From positions 62,001-126,000 of the forward strand of contig NZ_JAGIQA010000024.1 of assembly GCF_017814975.1 (NCBI RefSeq): 64,000 nt of DNA. The letters run 5' to 3'. The notes under the pieces are model-generated. The model had not been told where the DNA came from. It did not search any database and saw only the letters and a program-made list of their open reading frames with translations. The position numbers and the translations under genes are program-made. This DNA is from Cupriavidus consociatus (GTDB lineage Bacteria > Pseudomonadota > Gammaproteobacteria > Burkholderiales > Burkholderiaceae). How positions within the stretch are numbered: the stretch's first letter is position 1; every line of letters begins with the position of its first letter. Shown piece after piece: positions 1 to 8,352 of this stretch.

Positions 1-894
1 CGGTCCGGTGCGTGCCGTGGGGCCTGGCTGCGGCACGGCCTGCTTGCGGCGCACTATGGCGAAGCGGATCGCGGCGGCCGCTGCCGCGCACTGGTCGCCA
101 GGCTGCAGCAGCGAGCCGGCGCTCATGCTGACGCGCTTGAAGTGATTGCATACCTGATCGGGCGCGGACTCACGGATGAAAGCGGGCGGCCACCGGCAGG
201 ACTGGTGCCGCCGATCCGGCCGACGACCCAAGAGATCGTGGCGCTGAGACCGGCCCCGCCATGGCAAGCGCAGCCCGAGGCGCTGCCGCAAGTGCCGAGT
301 TTCGGCGCCCGGCCGCTGCTTGCCGTTGCCTCAGCGGTCTTCCTTGTCGCTGCCGTCGTGGTGGTCCAGGCGACGCGCCAGAACGCCGCCACCGATGCGC
401 TGGCGCTGCGGCTGGCGCGGCTAGAGCGGCTGCCACAAGCCGTGTTCCCGTCGGCAGATACGCTGGAGCGGGACATCGAACAGGCCTTCGCCCGGCAACT
501 CGCCAGCGCGGCCATCCGTGCCGATGTGCGTAGCGGCCGCCTGCACCTCGTCTTTCAAGACGGCCTGTCGTTTCCGCCCGGGCAGGCGCAACTGCCGCCA
601 GCGCTGGCCGAACAGCTCGACAAGCTGGCTGACCTGCTGGACGGCCGGGCCGACTGGATCACGGTGGTCGGGCATGCCGACGATTCGCCAATGGCCCGCG
701 GCGCGTATCGGTCCAACCAGGCCTTGTCGGAATCGCGCGCAGCAGAGGTGGCCGGCTACCTGCAGGCACGCGCCTTGGTGCCGGTGCAGATCGAATCTAT
801 CGGGCGGGGCGCCGCGCAGCCTGCTGCAGACAACCGGACTGCCAAGGGCCGGTTGCTGAACCGCCGGGTAGAAGTCTTCGCCGGCATTCGCTAG
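1..894 (+). CDS. DotU/TssL-family protein with C-terminal OmpA domain, 5' end outside the window
   Basis: The frame is open from base 1, so the gene begins upstream. The visible N-terminal part (about residues 12-55) follows the end of the DotU/TssL domain: an LLAAHYGEADRGG segment, then a leucine-rich helix at the place of the usual LELxYLCLxLGFEG segment. A single membrane span follows (PLLAVASAVFLVAAVVVV). The last 120 residues are an OmpA-like peptidoglycan-binding domain, with GHADDSP, a LSESRAAEV helix and the terminal NRRVEV motif. TssL proteins with this add-on anchor the type VI secretion membrane complex in the cell wall. The DotU match is partial and read by eye; a generic OmpA-domain membrane protein is the alternative. 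Confidence 0.6.
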   Translation, partial: RSGACRGAWLRHGLLAAHYGEADRGGRCRALVARLQQRAGAHADALEVIAYLIGRGLTDESGRPPAGLVPPIRPTTQEIVALRPAPPWQAQPEALPQVPSFGARPLLAVASAVFLVAAVVVVQATRQNAATDALALRLARLERLPQAVFPSADTLERDIEQAFARQLASAAIRADVRSGRLHLVFQDGLSFPPGQAQLPPALAEQLDKLADLLDGRADWITVVGHADDSPMARGAYRSNQALSESRAAEVAGYLQARALVPVQIESIGRGAAQPAADNRTAKGRLLNRRVEVFAGIR

Positions 895-901
895 GAGTGG
901 C

Positions 902-922
902 GCCGGCTGCGTGCCAGCCGGC
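902..922. terminator. hairpin after the OmpA-domain gene
   Basis: Perfect 8-bp arms GCCGGCTG and CAGCCGGC with a 5-base loop lie 8 bases after the stop codon. No strong T run follows, so termination here is inferred only from position and symmetry. Confidence 0.4.
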
Positions 923-1020
923 ATGGGAATTGCTGCGCTTTTCGTATCACCGCGCCAGCCAGGTGCTGCAACGGTGACTATATTAGGGGCATCGGCCCCG
1001 ACATCGGAACGGCATTCCCC

Positions 1021-2403
1021 ATGGCATATACCCACACCATCGGCAGTCAGCGCCATGTCTTCGACAATCTGCGCACGCTGCTGGCCAAGGCCAGCCCGGC
1101 GCGCTCCGGCGATGCGCTCGCCGGCATTGCCGCCGCCAGCGAACAGGAGCGGATGGCCGCCCGCCTGGCGCTGGCCGAGGTGCCCCTGGCGCAGTTCCTC
1201 AACGAGGCGCTGGTGCCGTATGAGGAGGACGAAATCACGCGGTTGATTGTCGACCGGCACGATGCTTCCGCTTTTGCCGCGATCGGTGCCACGACCGTCG
1301 GCGACCTGCGCGACTGGCTGCTGCGGCACGAAACCGACAGCGCCACGCTGGCGCGCGTCGCGCCGGGCATCACCCCCGAGATCGCGGCCGCGGTCAGCAA
1401 GCTGATGCGCAACCAGGACCTGGTGTCGGTGGCGCGCAAATGCCAGGTGGTGACGCGCTTTCGCAATACCGTCGGCCTGCCGGGGCGGCTGGCGGTGCGG
1501 CTGCAGCCGAACCATCCTACCGACGATCCCAAGGGCATCGCCGCCGCCGTCATCGACGGCCTGCTGTACGGGTGCGGCGACGCCACCATCGGCATCAATC
1601 CCGCCTCGGACAACCTGGGCGCCATTGTCTCGCTGCTGCATATGCTCGATGCGCTGCGCTGCCGCTTCGATATCCCCACGCAGTCGTGCGTGCTGACCCA
1701 CGTCACCAACACGCTGCGCGCGATTGCGCAGGGCGCCCCGGTCGACCTGGTGTTCCAGTCGGTGGCGGGCAGCGAACGCGCCAATATGGCCTTCGGCATC
1801 AGCCTGGCGCTGCTGGCCGAAGCCCACGACGCCGCGCAGGGCCTGGCGCGCGGCACCGTCGGCGACAACGTCATGTATTTCGAAACCGGGCAGGGCAGCG
1901 CGCTCTCGGCCAACGCCCACCATGGCGTCGACCAGCAGACCATGGAGGCGCGCGCCTACGCCGTGGCGCGCGCGTTCTCGCCGCTGCTGGTGAATACGGT
2001 AGTGGGCTTTATCGGGCCGGAATACCTGTACGACGGCAAGCAGATCATCCGCGCCGGGCTCGAGGACCACTTCTGCGGCAAGCTGATGGGCGTGCCGATG
2101 GGCTGCGACGTCTGCTACACCAACCATGCCGAGGCCGACCAGGACGACATGGATACGCTGCTGACGCTGTTCGGGGTGGCCGGCATCAATTTCATCATGG
2201 GCGTGCCCGGCGCCGACGACATCATGCTGAACTACCAGAGCACTTCCTTCCACGATGCGCTGTACCTGCGCGAAGTGCTGGGCCTGCGCCCCGCGCCGGA
2301 GTTCGAGCAATGGTTGCAGCGCATGGGCATCGCCGATGGCGCCGGCCGGCTGCTGGAGCCGTCCGAACGCCAGCCGCTGCTGCAGATGGCGCACGGCCTG
2401 TAA
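1021..2403 (+). CDS. eutB: ethanolamine ammonia-lyase large subunit
   Basis: 460 residues, close to the usual 453. EutB forms the TIM-barrel catalytic subunit of the adenosylcobalamin-dependent enzyme that turns ethanolamine into acetaldehyde and ammonia. Family signatures are present: GINPASDN near residue 190, FETGQGSALS with Glu288 at the place of the substrate-binding Glu287 of the E. coli enzyme, and MGCDVCYTNHAEADQDDMD near 357. The partner eutC follows after 31 bases, so the two are surely co-transcribed. No eutA reactivase, ethanolamine permease or shell-protein gene is in view, so this is the microcompartment-free form common in soil proteobacteria. The product acetaldehyde would need an aldehyde dehydrogenase from elsewhere. 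Confidence 0.97.
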   Translation: MAYTHTIGSQRHVFDNLRTLLAKASPARSGDALAGIAAASEQERMAARLALAEVPLAQFLNEALVPYEEDEITRLIVDRHDASAFAAIGATTVGDLRDWLLRHETDSATLARVAPGITPEIAAAVSKLMRNQDLVSVARKCQVVTRFRNTVGLPGRLAVRLQPNHPTDDPKGIAAAVIDGLLYGCGDATIGINPASDNLGAIVSLLHMLDALRCRFDIPTQSCVLTHVTNTLRAIAQGAPVDLVFQSVAGSERANMAFGISLALLAEAHDAAQGLARGTVGDNVMYFETGQGSALSANAHHGVDQQTMEARAYAVARAFSPLLVNTVVGFIGPEYLYDGKQIIRAGLEDHFCGKLMGVPMGCDVCYTNHAEADQDDMDTLLTLFGVAGINFIMGVPGADDIMLNYQSTSFHDALYLREVLGLRPAPEFEQWLQRMGIADGAGRLLEPSERQPLLQMAHGL

Positions 2404-2434
2404 CGCCGGCCCCGAGCCATTCATCAGGAACGCC

Positions 2435-3256
2435 ATGTCCGACCTTCCTTCGCCCCCTGCCGATCCCGCCGCTGTGCACGACGCCGATCCATGGCAGCGC
2501 CTGCGCCGGTTCACGCGCGCGCGCATTGCATTGGGCCGCACCGGCCACAGCCAGACCACCGATGCCGTGCTGGCGTTCGGCCTGGCCCATGCGCAGGCGC
2601 GCGACGCCGTGCACCTGCCGCTGGACGCCGATGCCGTCGCCGGCGCACTGCGCCAGGCCGGGCTCGGCCACGTGCTTGTCCACAGCGCAGCGCCGGACCG
2701 CATTTATTACCTGCGGCGCCCTGACCTCGGCCGGGGCCTGGATGACGAGAGCAGGGCGCGCCTGGCCGCGGCGCGGCCGCAGCAGGCGCCCGATGTCGTG
2801 TTCGTGATTGCCGACGGACTTTCGGCGCTGGCCGCGCAAACGCACGCGGTGGCGGTGCTGGAGGCGACGCGCCAGCGCTTGCCGCAGGAATGGCGTATCG
2901 GACCGGTGGTGGTGGCGGAACAATCGCGCGTTGCGCTCGGCGACGATATCGGCGCCGTGCTTGGCGCGCGCCAGGTGGTGATGCTGATCGGCGAACGGCC
3001 CGGACTGAGTTCGCCCGACAGCCTCGGCATCTATCTGACCTACGCTCCGCAACCGGGCCGTACCGATGCCGAGCGCAACTGCATTTCCAATGTGCGGCCC
3101 GAAGGACTCTCCTATGCGCAGGCCGCACAACGTCTGGTCTTCCTGCTGCGCGGTGCCGTGGCACTCGGGCGCTCGGGCGTGGACCTGAAGGACGACAGCG
3201 AGCACGCCTTGGCCGGCGAGGCGCCGCCGGCAGCGGCATTGCCGGACCTCGAATGA
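2435..3256 (+). CDS. eutC: ethanolamine ammonia-lyase small subunit
   Basis: 273 residues. EutC carries much of the adenosylcobalamin binding site of the EutB/EutC complex. Conserved stretches are the N-terminal FTRARIALGRTGHSQTTD, the VIADGLSALA strand, RPGLSSPDSLGIYLTY and RNCISN. The ATG at 2435 is preceded by AGGAA and gives the normal N-terminus; the region between the frame's earlier start and this point overlaps eutB and shows no family similarity. It is the last gene of the operon: a strong symmetrical hairpin begins 3 bases after the stop. Confidence 0.96.
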   Translation: MSDLPSPPADPAAVHDADPWQRLRRFTRARIALGRTGHSQTTDAVLAFGLAHAQARDAVHLPLDADAVAGALRQAGLGHVLVHSAAPDRIYYLRRPDLGRGLDDESRARLAAARPQQAPDVVFVIADGLSALAAQTHAVAVLEATRQRLPQEWRIGPVVVAEQSRVALGDDIGAVLGARQVVMLIGERPGLSSPDSLGIYLTYAPQPGRTDAERNCISNVRPEGLSYAQAAQRLVFLLRGAVALGRSGVDLKDDSEHALAGEAPPAAALPDLE

Positions 3257-3259
3257 AAA

Positions 3260-3292
3260 CGGCCACCGCGGGATCATATCCCGCGGTGGCCG
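3260..3292. terminator. bidirectional terminator between eutC and the YbaK gene
   Basis: A perfect 15-bp inverted repeat (CGGCCACCGCGGGAT at 3260-3274 and its complement at 3278-3292) with a 3-base loop sits between two converging genes. On the minus strand it is followed by GTTTT, so it best fits termination of the minus-strand gene. Confidence 0.75.
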
Positions 3293-3311
3293 CAGCGCAG
3301 CGTCGCTGCGC

Positions 3312-3785
3312 CTACATCATGCGGCGCGAGAAATGCCCCGGCGTGGCATCCGACATCAGGTCCATGAACTGGTCCCGTGTCATGTGCACCAGTTCCTGGT
3401 GGTCGCCGCCTTCGAAATACACCTCAGGCTGCTGCATCAGGCTGTTGTCCACATAAGTCTGCATGCCATACGCCATGGCGACCGGCGGAATCGCGCCAAG
3501 GTCGCAATCCTTGAAGATCTCGCGGATTTCATCCTCATGCGCGAGCACCAGGTCGCGGCCGGTCTGCTCGCAGATGGCAGCCAGCTGCAGGTGATGGCTC
3601 GAAGGGATCACGGCGGCAACATAGCCGCGCTCGTCCTCGAGCAAAAGGGTCTTGGCCAGACGGTCTCCGGGAACGTGCGCCGCCTCGGCAGTGGCCATGC
3701 TGCTGAGGGTGTAGGGGTGGCGGATGATGTCGTACTGGGTATTCTTGCTGCTCAGGCAGTTTGCGAGCGTGCTAGACAGGGCCAT
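3312..3785 (-). CDS. YbaK/ProX-type aminoacyl-tRNA deacylase domain protein
   Basis: 157 residues forming a single YbaK/aminoacyl-tRNA-editing domain. Visible marks are the N-terminal IIRHPYTLSS segment, the conserved lysine in AKTLLLED, the strand VIPSSHHL, and the DLGAIPPVAM loop at the place of the family's G-x-x-P-P binding loop. Proteins of this fold hydrolyse wrongly charged tRNA in trans. The substrate (Cys-, Pro- or Ala-tRNA) cannot be told from the sequence. A C-terminal extension of about 40 residues (YFEGGDHQELVHMTRDQFMDLM) is typical of a subgroup sometimes fused to other domains. It is a single gene, divergent from nothing close and converging on eutBC. Confidence 0.75.
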   Translation of the reverse strand: MALSSTLANCLSSKNTQYDIIRHPYTLSSMATAEAAHVPGDRLAKTLLLEDERGYVAAVIPSSHHLQLAAICEQTGRDLVLAHEDEIREIFKDCDLGAIPPVAMAYGMQTYVDNSLMQQPEVYFEGGDHQELVHMTRDQFMDLMSDATPGHFSRRMM

Positions 3786-3881
3786 GGTTGCTCCTCAGGA
3801 CAGGGATACGCTACGGTTATCCTTGTGCTCCTAATATAGTGCCTGGCGCCGTGCCCAACGGCCCCCGATCCGCCTTGCCCG

Positions 3882-4805
3882 CTAGCCGTGCAGCCGCGGC
3901 CACACCGCCTGCAGCTCCGTTTTCAGGAAATTCAGCAGGTAGCGCGTAGCCAGCGTCTGGTAGCGGTTTGGCATGGTCAGCATGTATAGCCGGCTGCCGA
4001 ACACGCTGATGCGGTAATCCGGCAGCAGCTGCACCAGCCCGCCGCTCGCCAGTTCCTCGCCGATCGCGTAGATCGGCGTGATGCCGATGCCCAGGCCGGC
4101 CACCACCCCTTCCTTCAGGAAGCCGAAGTTATCGGAACTGAGTGTCGGTTCCAGCACCACCTGGTCGCGGGTTTCCTGCGCTTCGCTGCCGGGCCGCGTT
4201 CCCGCTACCTTCAGCTTTTGCCCGACTGGCGAGGCGCAAACGATCGCATGCTCCTGCAGGTCGGCGAGTACCTGGGGCGCCGGATGGTTTGCCAGGTAAG
4301 CGGGTGAAGCGCAGATGACCCAGTCCACCGTGCCGATCTCCGTGGCGATGACCGAATCGGGCGGCGTGGATATGATGCGCAGCGCCACGTCCACATCCTC
4401 GGATACCAGGTTGTGCACGCGGTTGTCGAAGACGACATCGAGGGTGATGTCGGGATAGCGCTGCTTGAACTGCACCAGCAGGGGCGACAGTATCGTGTGG
4501 CCGAGGCCGGTGGGGACCGAAAGCCGCACATGGCCCTGCAGGCTTTTGCCCATGTTGCTGATCAGCGCATTGGCAGCCGCCACCTCGCCGAGGATATTGC
4601 GCCCGTGCTCGTAGAGGCCGGCCCCTACCGGCGTGGGTTCGACATGGCGGGTGGTCCGCCGCAGCAACTGCACGCCCAGCTCTTCTTCCAGCGCTTTCAG
4701 CCGGTAGCTGACATTGGCGCGCGTCATCTTGAGCTTGCGCGCGGCCGCGCTCAGGTTGCCGGCGTCGACGATGTCGACGAACAGGCGCAAGGCGTTGAGA
4801 TCCAT
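3882..4805 (-). CDS. LysR-family transcriptional regulator
   Basis: 307 residues. The N-terminal winged HTH (MDLNALRLFVDIVDAGNLSAAARKLKMTRANVSYRLKALEEELG, given here in part) is followed by the substrate-binding co-inducer domain from about residue 90. The start at 4805 gives the standard LysR N-terminus. Its leader is odd: a GC-rich hairpin followed by TTTTTCTTT ends only a few bases before the ATG, with no Shine-Dalgarno sequence between. No divergent structural gene lies next to it, so the target is not evident from context. The effector is unknown. Confidence 0.9.
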   Translation of the reverse strand: MDLNALRLFVDIVDAGNLSAAARKLKMTRANVSYRLKALEEELGVQLLRRTTRHVEPTPVGAGLYEHGRNILGEVAAANALISNMGKSLQGHVRLSVPTGLGHTILSPLLVQFKQRYPDITLDVVFDNRVHNLVSEDVDVALRIISTPPDSVIATEIGTVDWVICASPAYLANHPAPQVLADLQEHAIVCASPVGQKLKVAGTRPGSEAQETRDQVVLEPTLSSDNFGFLKEGVVAGLGIGITPIYAIGEELASGGLVQLLPDYRISVFGSRLYMLTMPNRYQTLATRYLLNFLKTELQAVWPRLHG

Positions 4806-4860
4806 TGGCTACAAGGAAAGAAAAAGGGCCGGCCCCGCCGCGTGGCGGGTGCCGGCCCCG
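4806..4860 (-). terminator. terminator-like hairpin in the leader of the LysR gene
   Basis: Read on the minus strand, a GC-rich inverted repeat (core arms GCCGGCACCCGCC and GGCGGGGCCGGC) is followed at once by CCCTTTTTCTTTCC and then, after about 10 bases, by the LysR ATG. This is the form of a rho-independent terminator. It could stop read-through from fumC or act as an attenuator of the LysR gene. Confidence 0.6.
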
Positions 4861-5062
4861 TATATTGCCATGCTGGCGCGCCCGCGCGGCAGCTTGACCT
4901 CGGCCGGGGTTTGCGGGGGATTGCCCAGTCAACGGGACAGTGTGTCCCGCGAACTGGCCGCCCGGGACGGCTTATCAGGCTGGCCATCGCTTGCAACGAA
5001 CCCGACTCTGGGCAATGATGCGATCCACACCGTCAACCGGCCCCGACGCGCCCCCGTTTGCC

Positions 5063-5398
5063 ATGCACCGCTTGATGCGCCGCTGGCTGTGCGTGCCTTT
5101 GTTCATTGCCGGCGCCAGTGTCTCTGCCCAGGACCTGGTCGAATGCAAGCGGATCGAGCATGACCAGCTGATTGCCGCCACCCAGGAAACGCTGCTGTTC
5201 CTGCGCTGCCGCGCGCGCCATGTTGCCTACGAAGCGCCACGGCTCAAAGGCGTATCGCAGCGCTTCAAGGACGACCTGATATTCGCATGCCTGGATCAGG
5301 CGGATGCGGTCGAGCACCAGTTGCGCGTTCGCCATGGCTATTCTCGCGAAGCGCTGGCGCGCCAGCGCTGCACCTCACCGGACGGCGCGCCCGGCTGA
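5063..5398 (+). CDS. small exported protein of unknown function
   Basis: 111 residues from the chosen ATG; a start at 5018 would add 15. The N-terminus is a clear signal peptide (two arginines near the start, hydrophobic LCVPLFIAGASVSA, AxA-type cleavage site before QDLVE). The mature part is about 90 residues, rich in charged residues and helical in character. It has four cysteines (in VEC, LRC, FAC and QRC), which suggests two disulfide bonds in the periplasm. I do not recognise the family. It converges on fumC. Confidence 0.55.
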   Translation: MHRLMRRWLCVPLFIAGASVSAQDLVECKRIEHDQLIAATQETLLFLRCRARHVAYEAPRLKGVSQRFKDDLIFACLDQADAVEHQLRVRHGYSREALARQRCTSPDGAPG

Positions 5399-5404
5399 GC
5401 CACA

Positions 5405-5424
5405 CGGCTGGCATCAGCCAGCCG
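5405..5424. terminator. hairpin between the small exported protein and fumC
   Basis: Perfect arms CGGCTGGC and GCCAGCCG with the loop ATCA, 7 bases after the stop of the plus-strand gene and in the gap between converging genes. No T run is present. Confidence 0.5.
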
Positions 5425-5451
5425 CCGCGTAGATGGCTCACATTGCGCGGC

Positions 5452-6858
5452 TCACACTTCGCGCGTCATTCCAGCCAGGTCGATCCACTCGCGGAACTGG
5501 TCCTCGGTCACATGTCCGGATGCGATCGCCGCTTCCCGCAGCGACAGGTTGCGCTGCACCGCCAGCTTGGCGATCTCGGCGGCCTTGTCGTAGCCGATAT
5601 GCGGGTTCAGCGCCGTGACCGGCATCAGCGAGCGTTCCAGCAGCTCGGCAATGCGCTCGCGGTCAGCCTCGAGGCCCTCGACCATATGCTCGGCAAAGCT
5701 CGATGCCGCCCCGGCCAGCAGGCTGACCGACTGCAGCAGGCTGTAGATGATCACCGGCTTGTACGCATTCAGCTCGAGCGTGCCCAGGCCATTGGCCAGC
5801 GTCACCGTGGTGTGATTGCCGATCACGCGGCAGCAAACCATGGCCAGCGCCTCCGCCTGGGTCGGGTTGACCTTGCCCGGCATGATCGACGAACCCGGCT
5901 CGTTGGCCGGCAGGATCAGCTCGGCGAAGCCCGCGCGCGGCCCCGAGCCCAGCAGCATGAAGTCGCGCGCGATCTTCAGGAATGACGAGGCGGTGGTGTT
6001 GAGCGCGCCTGACAGGTCGGCCAGCGCGTCATGCGAGGCCTGCAGCGCGTAGCGGTTGGGCGCGGGCTCGAACGGCAGGCCGGTGTAGTCGGCCAGCGCG
6101 CGCGCAAAGGCCGCAGCAAAGCCATGCGGCGCGTTCAGCCCGGTGCCGACCGCGGTGCCGCCCTGCGCCACCGGCATGGCGCGCAGCATGGCCTGCTGCA
6201 GCCGCGATTGCGCATCCGCGACCTGCGTCATGTAGCCCGAGAACTCCTGGCCCAGCGTCAGCGGCACCGCGTCCTGCAGGTGCGTGCGGCCGACCTTGAC
6301 GATATCGGCGAAGGCTTCCACCTTGCGCGCGAAGGTCTGTTGCAGCTGTTCCAGCGCCGGCAGCAGCTGTTGCTGGATCGCGCGCGTCGCGGCGATGTGC
6401 ATCGCCGTCGGGAAGCTGTCGTTGCTCGACTGGCTGGCATTGACGTGGTCGTTCGGATGCACCGGCTTCTTGCTGCCGACTTCGCCGCCAAGCAGCTGGA
6501 TCGCGCGGTTGGCGATGACCTCGTTGAGGTTCATGTTGGTCTGCGTGCCAGATCCGGTCTGCCAGACCGATAGCGGGAACTCCTGCGGCCAGCGGCCTTC
6601 GATCACTTCCGTGGCCGCCTGCTCGATGGCCTGCGCCAGCTCGGGCGGGAGTACGCCCAGCTCACGGTTGGCGCGGGCCGCGCACAGCTTCAGGATGGCA
6701 AAGGCCTCGACCAGCGCGGGCGGCATCTTCTCGTCGCCAATGCGGAAGTTCTGGCGCGAGCGTTCGGTTTGCGCGCCCCACAGGTGGTCGGCGGGCACCG
6801 GGACATCACCCAGGCTGTCTTTCTCGATGCGGGTGTTGCTGGCGGAAGCGCTGGACAT
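5452..6858 (-). CDS. fumC: class II fumarate hydratase
   Basis: 468 residues, matching the usual 467. FumC reversibly hydrates fumarate to L-malate in the TCA cycle without an iron-sulfur cluster. The start at 6858 is fixed by GGAGAG eight bases upstream and by the family N-terminus (RIEKDSLGDVPVPADHLWGAQTERS); upstream codons in the frame are not family-like. Signatures: QTGSGTQTNMN, the HPNDHVNASQSSND substrate loop, and the superfamily motif GSSIMPGKVNPTQ near residue 322 with its catalytic serine. It stands alone. An oxygen-stable class II enzyme near a fur gene and a copper protein would suit growth under oxidative or iron-limited conditions, but that link is only inference. Confidence 0.97.
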   Translation of the reverse strand: MSSASASNTRIEKDSLGDVPVPADHLWGAQTERSRQNFRIGDEKMPPALVEAFAILKLCAARANRELGVLPPELAQAIEQAATEVIEGRWPQEFPLSVWQTGSGTQTNMNLNEVIANRAIQLLGGEVGSKKPVHPNDHVNASQSSNDSFPTAMHIAATRAIQQQLLPALEQLQQTFARKVEAFADIVKVGRTHLQDAVPLTLGQEFSGYMTQVADAQSRLQQAMLRAMPVAQGGTAVGTGLNAPHGFAAAFARALADYTGLPFEPAPNRYALQASHDALADLSGALNTTASSFLKIARDFMLLGSGPRAGFAELILPANEPGSSIMPGKVNPTQAEALAMVCCRVIGNHTTVTLANGLGTLELNAYKPVIIYSLLQSVSLLAGAASSFAEHMVEGLEADRERIAELLERSLMPVTALNPHIGYDKAAEIAKLAVQRNLSLREAAIASGHVTEDQFREWIDLAGMTREV

Positions 6859-7094
6859 GGACACTCTCCTTTGCAAGGCAAGGGACGGCGCAGCGGGCGC
6901 CGGTATTGCCGGATGGAAGGGAACGTGGCGAAACGCGGGCGCCGGCAAGTCATGCCGTCTGAAGCCGGGCCGCGCGCCGACCGTGCGTGCAGTCCGCCAG
7001 ATTACGCCGCAGGCGCGCTGGGTGCGCTCAAGTCCATGCTGCCCGCCGGGTTAACCGCTATGAAGCGCGGTCGACGCGGCGGGCCGGGACCCGC

Positions 7095-7445
7095 TTACGC
7101 CGTCATCTTGAGGCACTGCTCCATGCAGACCGCGCAGGCCCGGGCGCACTCCTGGCAGTGTTCGGCGTCATGGCGCTCGCATTCCTCCTTGCACCACTTG
7201 CAGACTTCGGCGCAGTCCTCGCAGACCAGTGGCGCGAACTCGCTGTTGCGCAGCATGTAGGACGCAGCCAACTGCGCGATGCCGGCGACATCCATGTCCA
7301 GCGCGATGCAGCGCGCCATCTTGCGCACGTCCTGCTCTTCCAGGCAGGCCGCGGCGCATTTCAGCGCGGCGGCGGCACAGGCGTTGCACGCGGCGATGCA
7401 GTCGGCGTAGCGGGCGGCGTTTTCCTGCACGGTGGGTCGGATCAT
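7095..7445 (-). CDS. cysteine-rich four-helix-bundle copper-binding protein (DUF326)
   Basis: 116 residues with 16 cysteines, most in CxxC or CxxxC spacing on predicted helices (ADCIAACNAC, KCAAAC, CEDCAEVCKWCKEEC, CQECARACAVC). This is the pattern of the DUF326 / Csp family, whose members fold as four-helix bundles and store Cu(I) on inward-facing cysteines. No signal peptide is visible, so it should be cytosolic like Csp3. The start at 7445 has AGGAGG seven bases upstream. No metal-responsive regulator adjoins it; Fur lies 9 kb away. Confidence 0.85.
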   Translation of the reverse strand: MIRPTVQENAARYADCIAACNACAAAALKCAAACLEEQDVRKMARCIALDMDVAGIAQLAASYMLRNSEFAPLVCEDCAEVCKWCKEECERHDAEHCQECARACAVCMEQCLKMTA

Positions 7446-7916
7446 CGAGCGTCCTCCTTCGGGGGTAGGTGGATGGGACCGTGAATGCCGGCGCGTGGCC
7501 GGCGGGCGGACCCGCGACGCGCCTCCCTGGCGGCGGCAAGCGCGGTCCCGTGGCATGCCCGCGGTGATGCGGGCGCCGCAAAGGCGCCGCCACGGGGCAT
7601 CGTTATCCACAATAGCAGGCGAAAGTCGATCCTGCGGGCCCGGTACTTGCAGCGCCGCGCTGGTTACAATGCCGCCTGCGCCAGGCGTTCCGAATGAGAT
7701 GGCGCGGGTATCGTGCCCGGCACCCGGCGCGGTCGTCGGGCACCACTGTCCCCCCAACCGCATCTAACAGGAAGCCGCAAACAACATGACGCATGCCCAG
7801 GCTCCGGCCGGGCACGCGACAGGCCGCCAGACGGCCACCCAACAACACACCGCACCGCGCGGCCGCCGTGGCCGCGCCGGGGCAAGCACACCGGCAGCAC
7901 GGGAAGGAAGGACATC
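7446..7916. other. intergenic region without a recognised gene
   Basis: 471 bases separate the copper-protein gene (minus) from the zinc-ribbon gene (plus), so both promoters should lie here. I see no convincing sigma-70 promoter. A single exact DnaA-box sequence (TTATCCACA) lies at 7603-7611, with no cluster or AT-rich stretch around it. Confidence 0.5.
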
Positions 7917-8303
7917 ATGGGCGAGGCGAAGAAACGGGGCACCCCCGAAGAGCGTGCGGCACAGGCACGCGCGAAGATCGAGGCCTTGCGTCCGGCGCAG
8001 CTGGTCTGCGGGCACTGCAAGACTGCGTTCAAGCAGTTCGACACCCTCAACGTGCCGGGGCTGCCCGGCATCGACGCCGTGTTCGGCGGGGAATGCCCCG
8101 GCTGCGGCAACGATGTGGTGGTGTTCAAGGGCGCGCCCGAGGCGGTGGCGCAAGCCATGATCGCCTGGGAAAAAATGCTGGGCGCCGACGCCCAGCTTGG
8201 CTACCAGTCCAGCGACGGGCGCCATGTCCCGTTCGAGCCGGAAGGCAGCGGTGCGGCAACTACCGACGCCTTGTCCGGCAAGCCCGGCGGCACGCTGCAT
8301 TGA
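7917..8303 (+). CDS. small zinc-ribbon protein of unknown function
   Basis: 128 residues. After a charged helix (GEAKKRGTPEERAAQARAKIEAL) come two cysteine pairs, CGHC near residue 33 and CPGC near 62, in the spacing of a zinc ribbon. The rest is acidic and glycine-rich with no other motif. The ATG at 7917 has GGAAGGA upstream. I do not recognise a named family. Proteins of this build often bind nucleic acid or partner proteins, but nothing here proves it. It ends just before a GC hairpin that separates it from a converging GGDEF gene. Confidence 0.65.
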   Translation: MGEAKKRGTPEERAAQARAKIEALRPAQLVCGHCKTAFKQFDTLNVPGLPGIDAVFGGECPGCGNDVVVFKGAPEAVAQAMIAWEKMLGADAQLGYQSSDGRHVPFEPEGSGAATTDALSGKPGGTLH

Positions 8304-8309
8304 CGGGCC

Positions 8310-8328
8310 GCCGGCCCTCGGGGCCGGC
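8310..8328. terminator. hairpin between converging genes
   Basis: Perfect 8-bp arms GCCGGCCC and GGGCCGGC with a 3-base loop, 6 bases after the stop at 8303. No T run is present, so its role as a terminator is inferred from position. Confidence 0.45.
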
Positions 8329-8352
8329 AGGCTCGGCAGCGGCCCCGCACGC

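Noticed and set aside
421..2703. A 760-codon minus-strand frame over eutB
   Set aside because: Antisense to eutB with no similarity to any protein family that I can see.
7603..7611. An exact DnaA-box sequence as a sign of a replication origin
   Set aside because: It is a single 9-mer with no further boxes, no AT-rich unwinding region and no repA, parAB or dnaA gene nearby. One such hit in 64 kb is expected by chance.
7647..7670. TTGCAG and TACAAT as a sigma-70 promoter for the zinc-ribbon gene
   Set aside because: The spacing between the hexamers is only 12 bases, too short for sigma-70, and it lies about 250 bases from the start codon.
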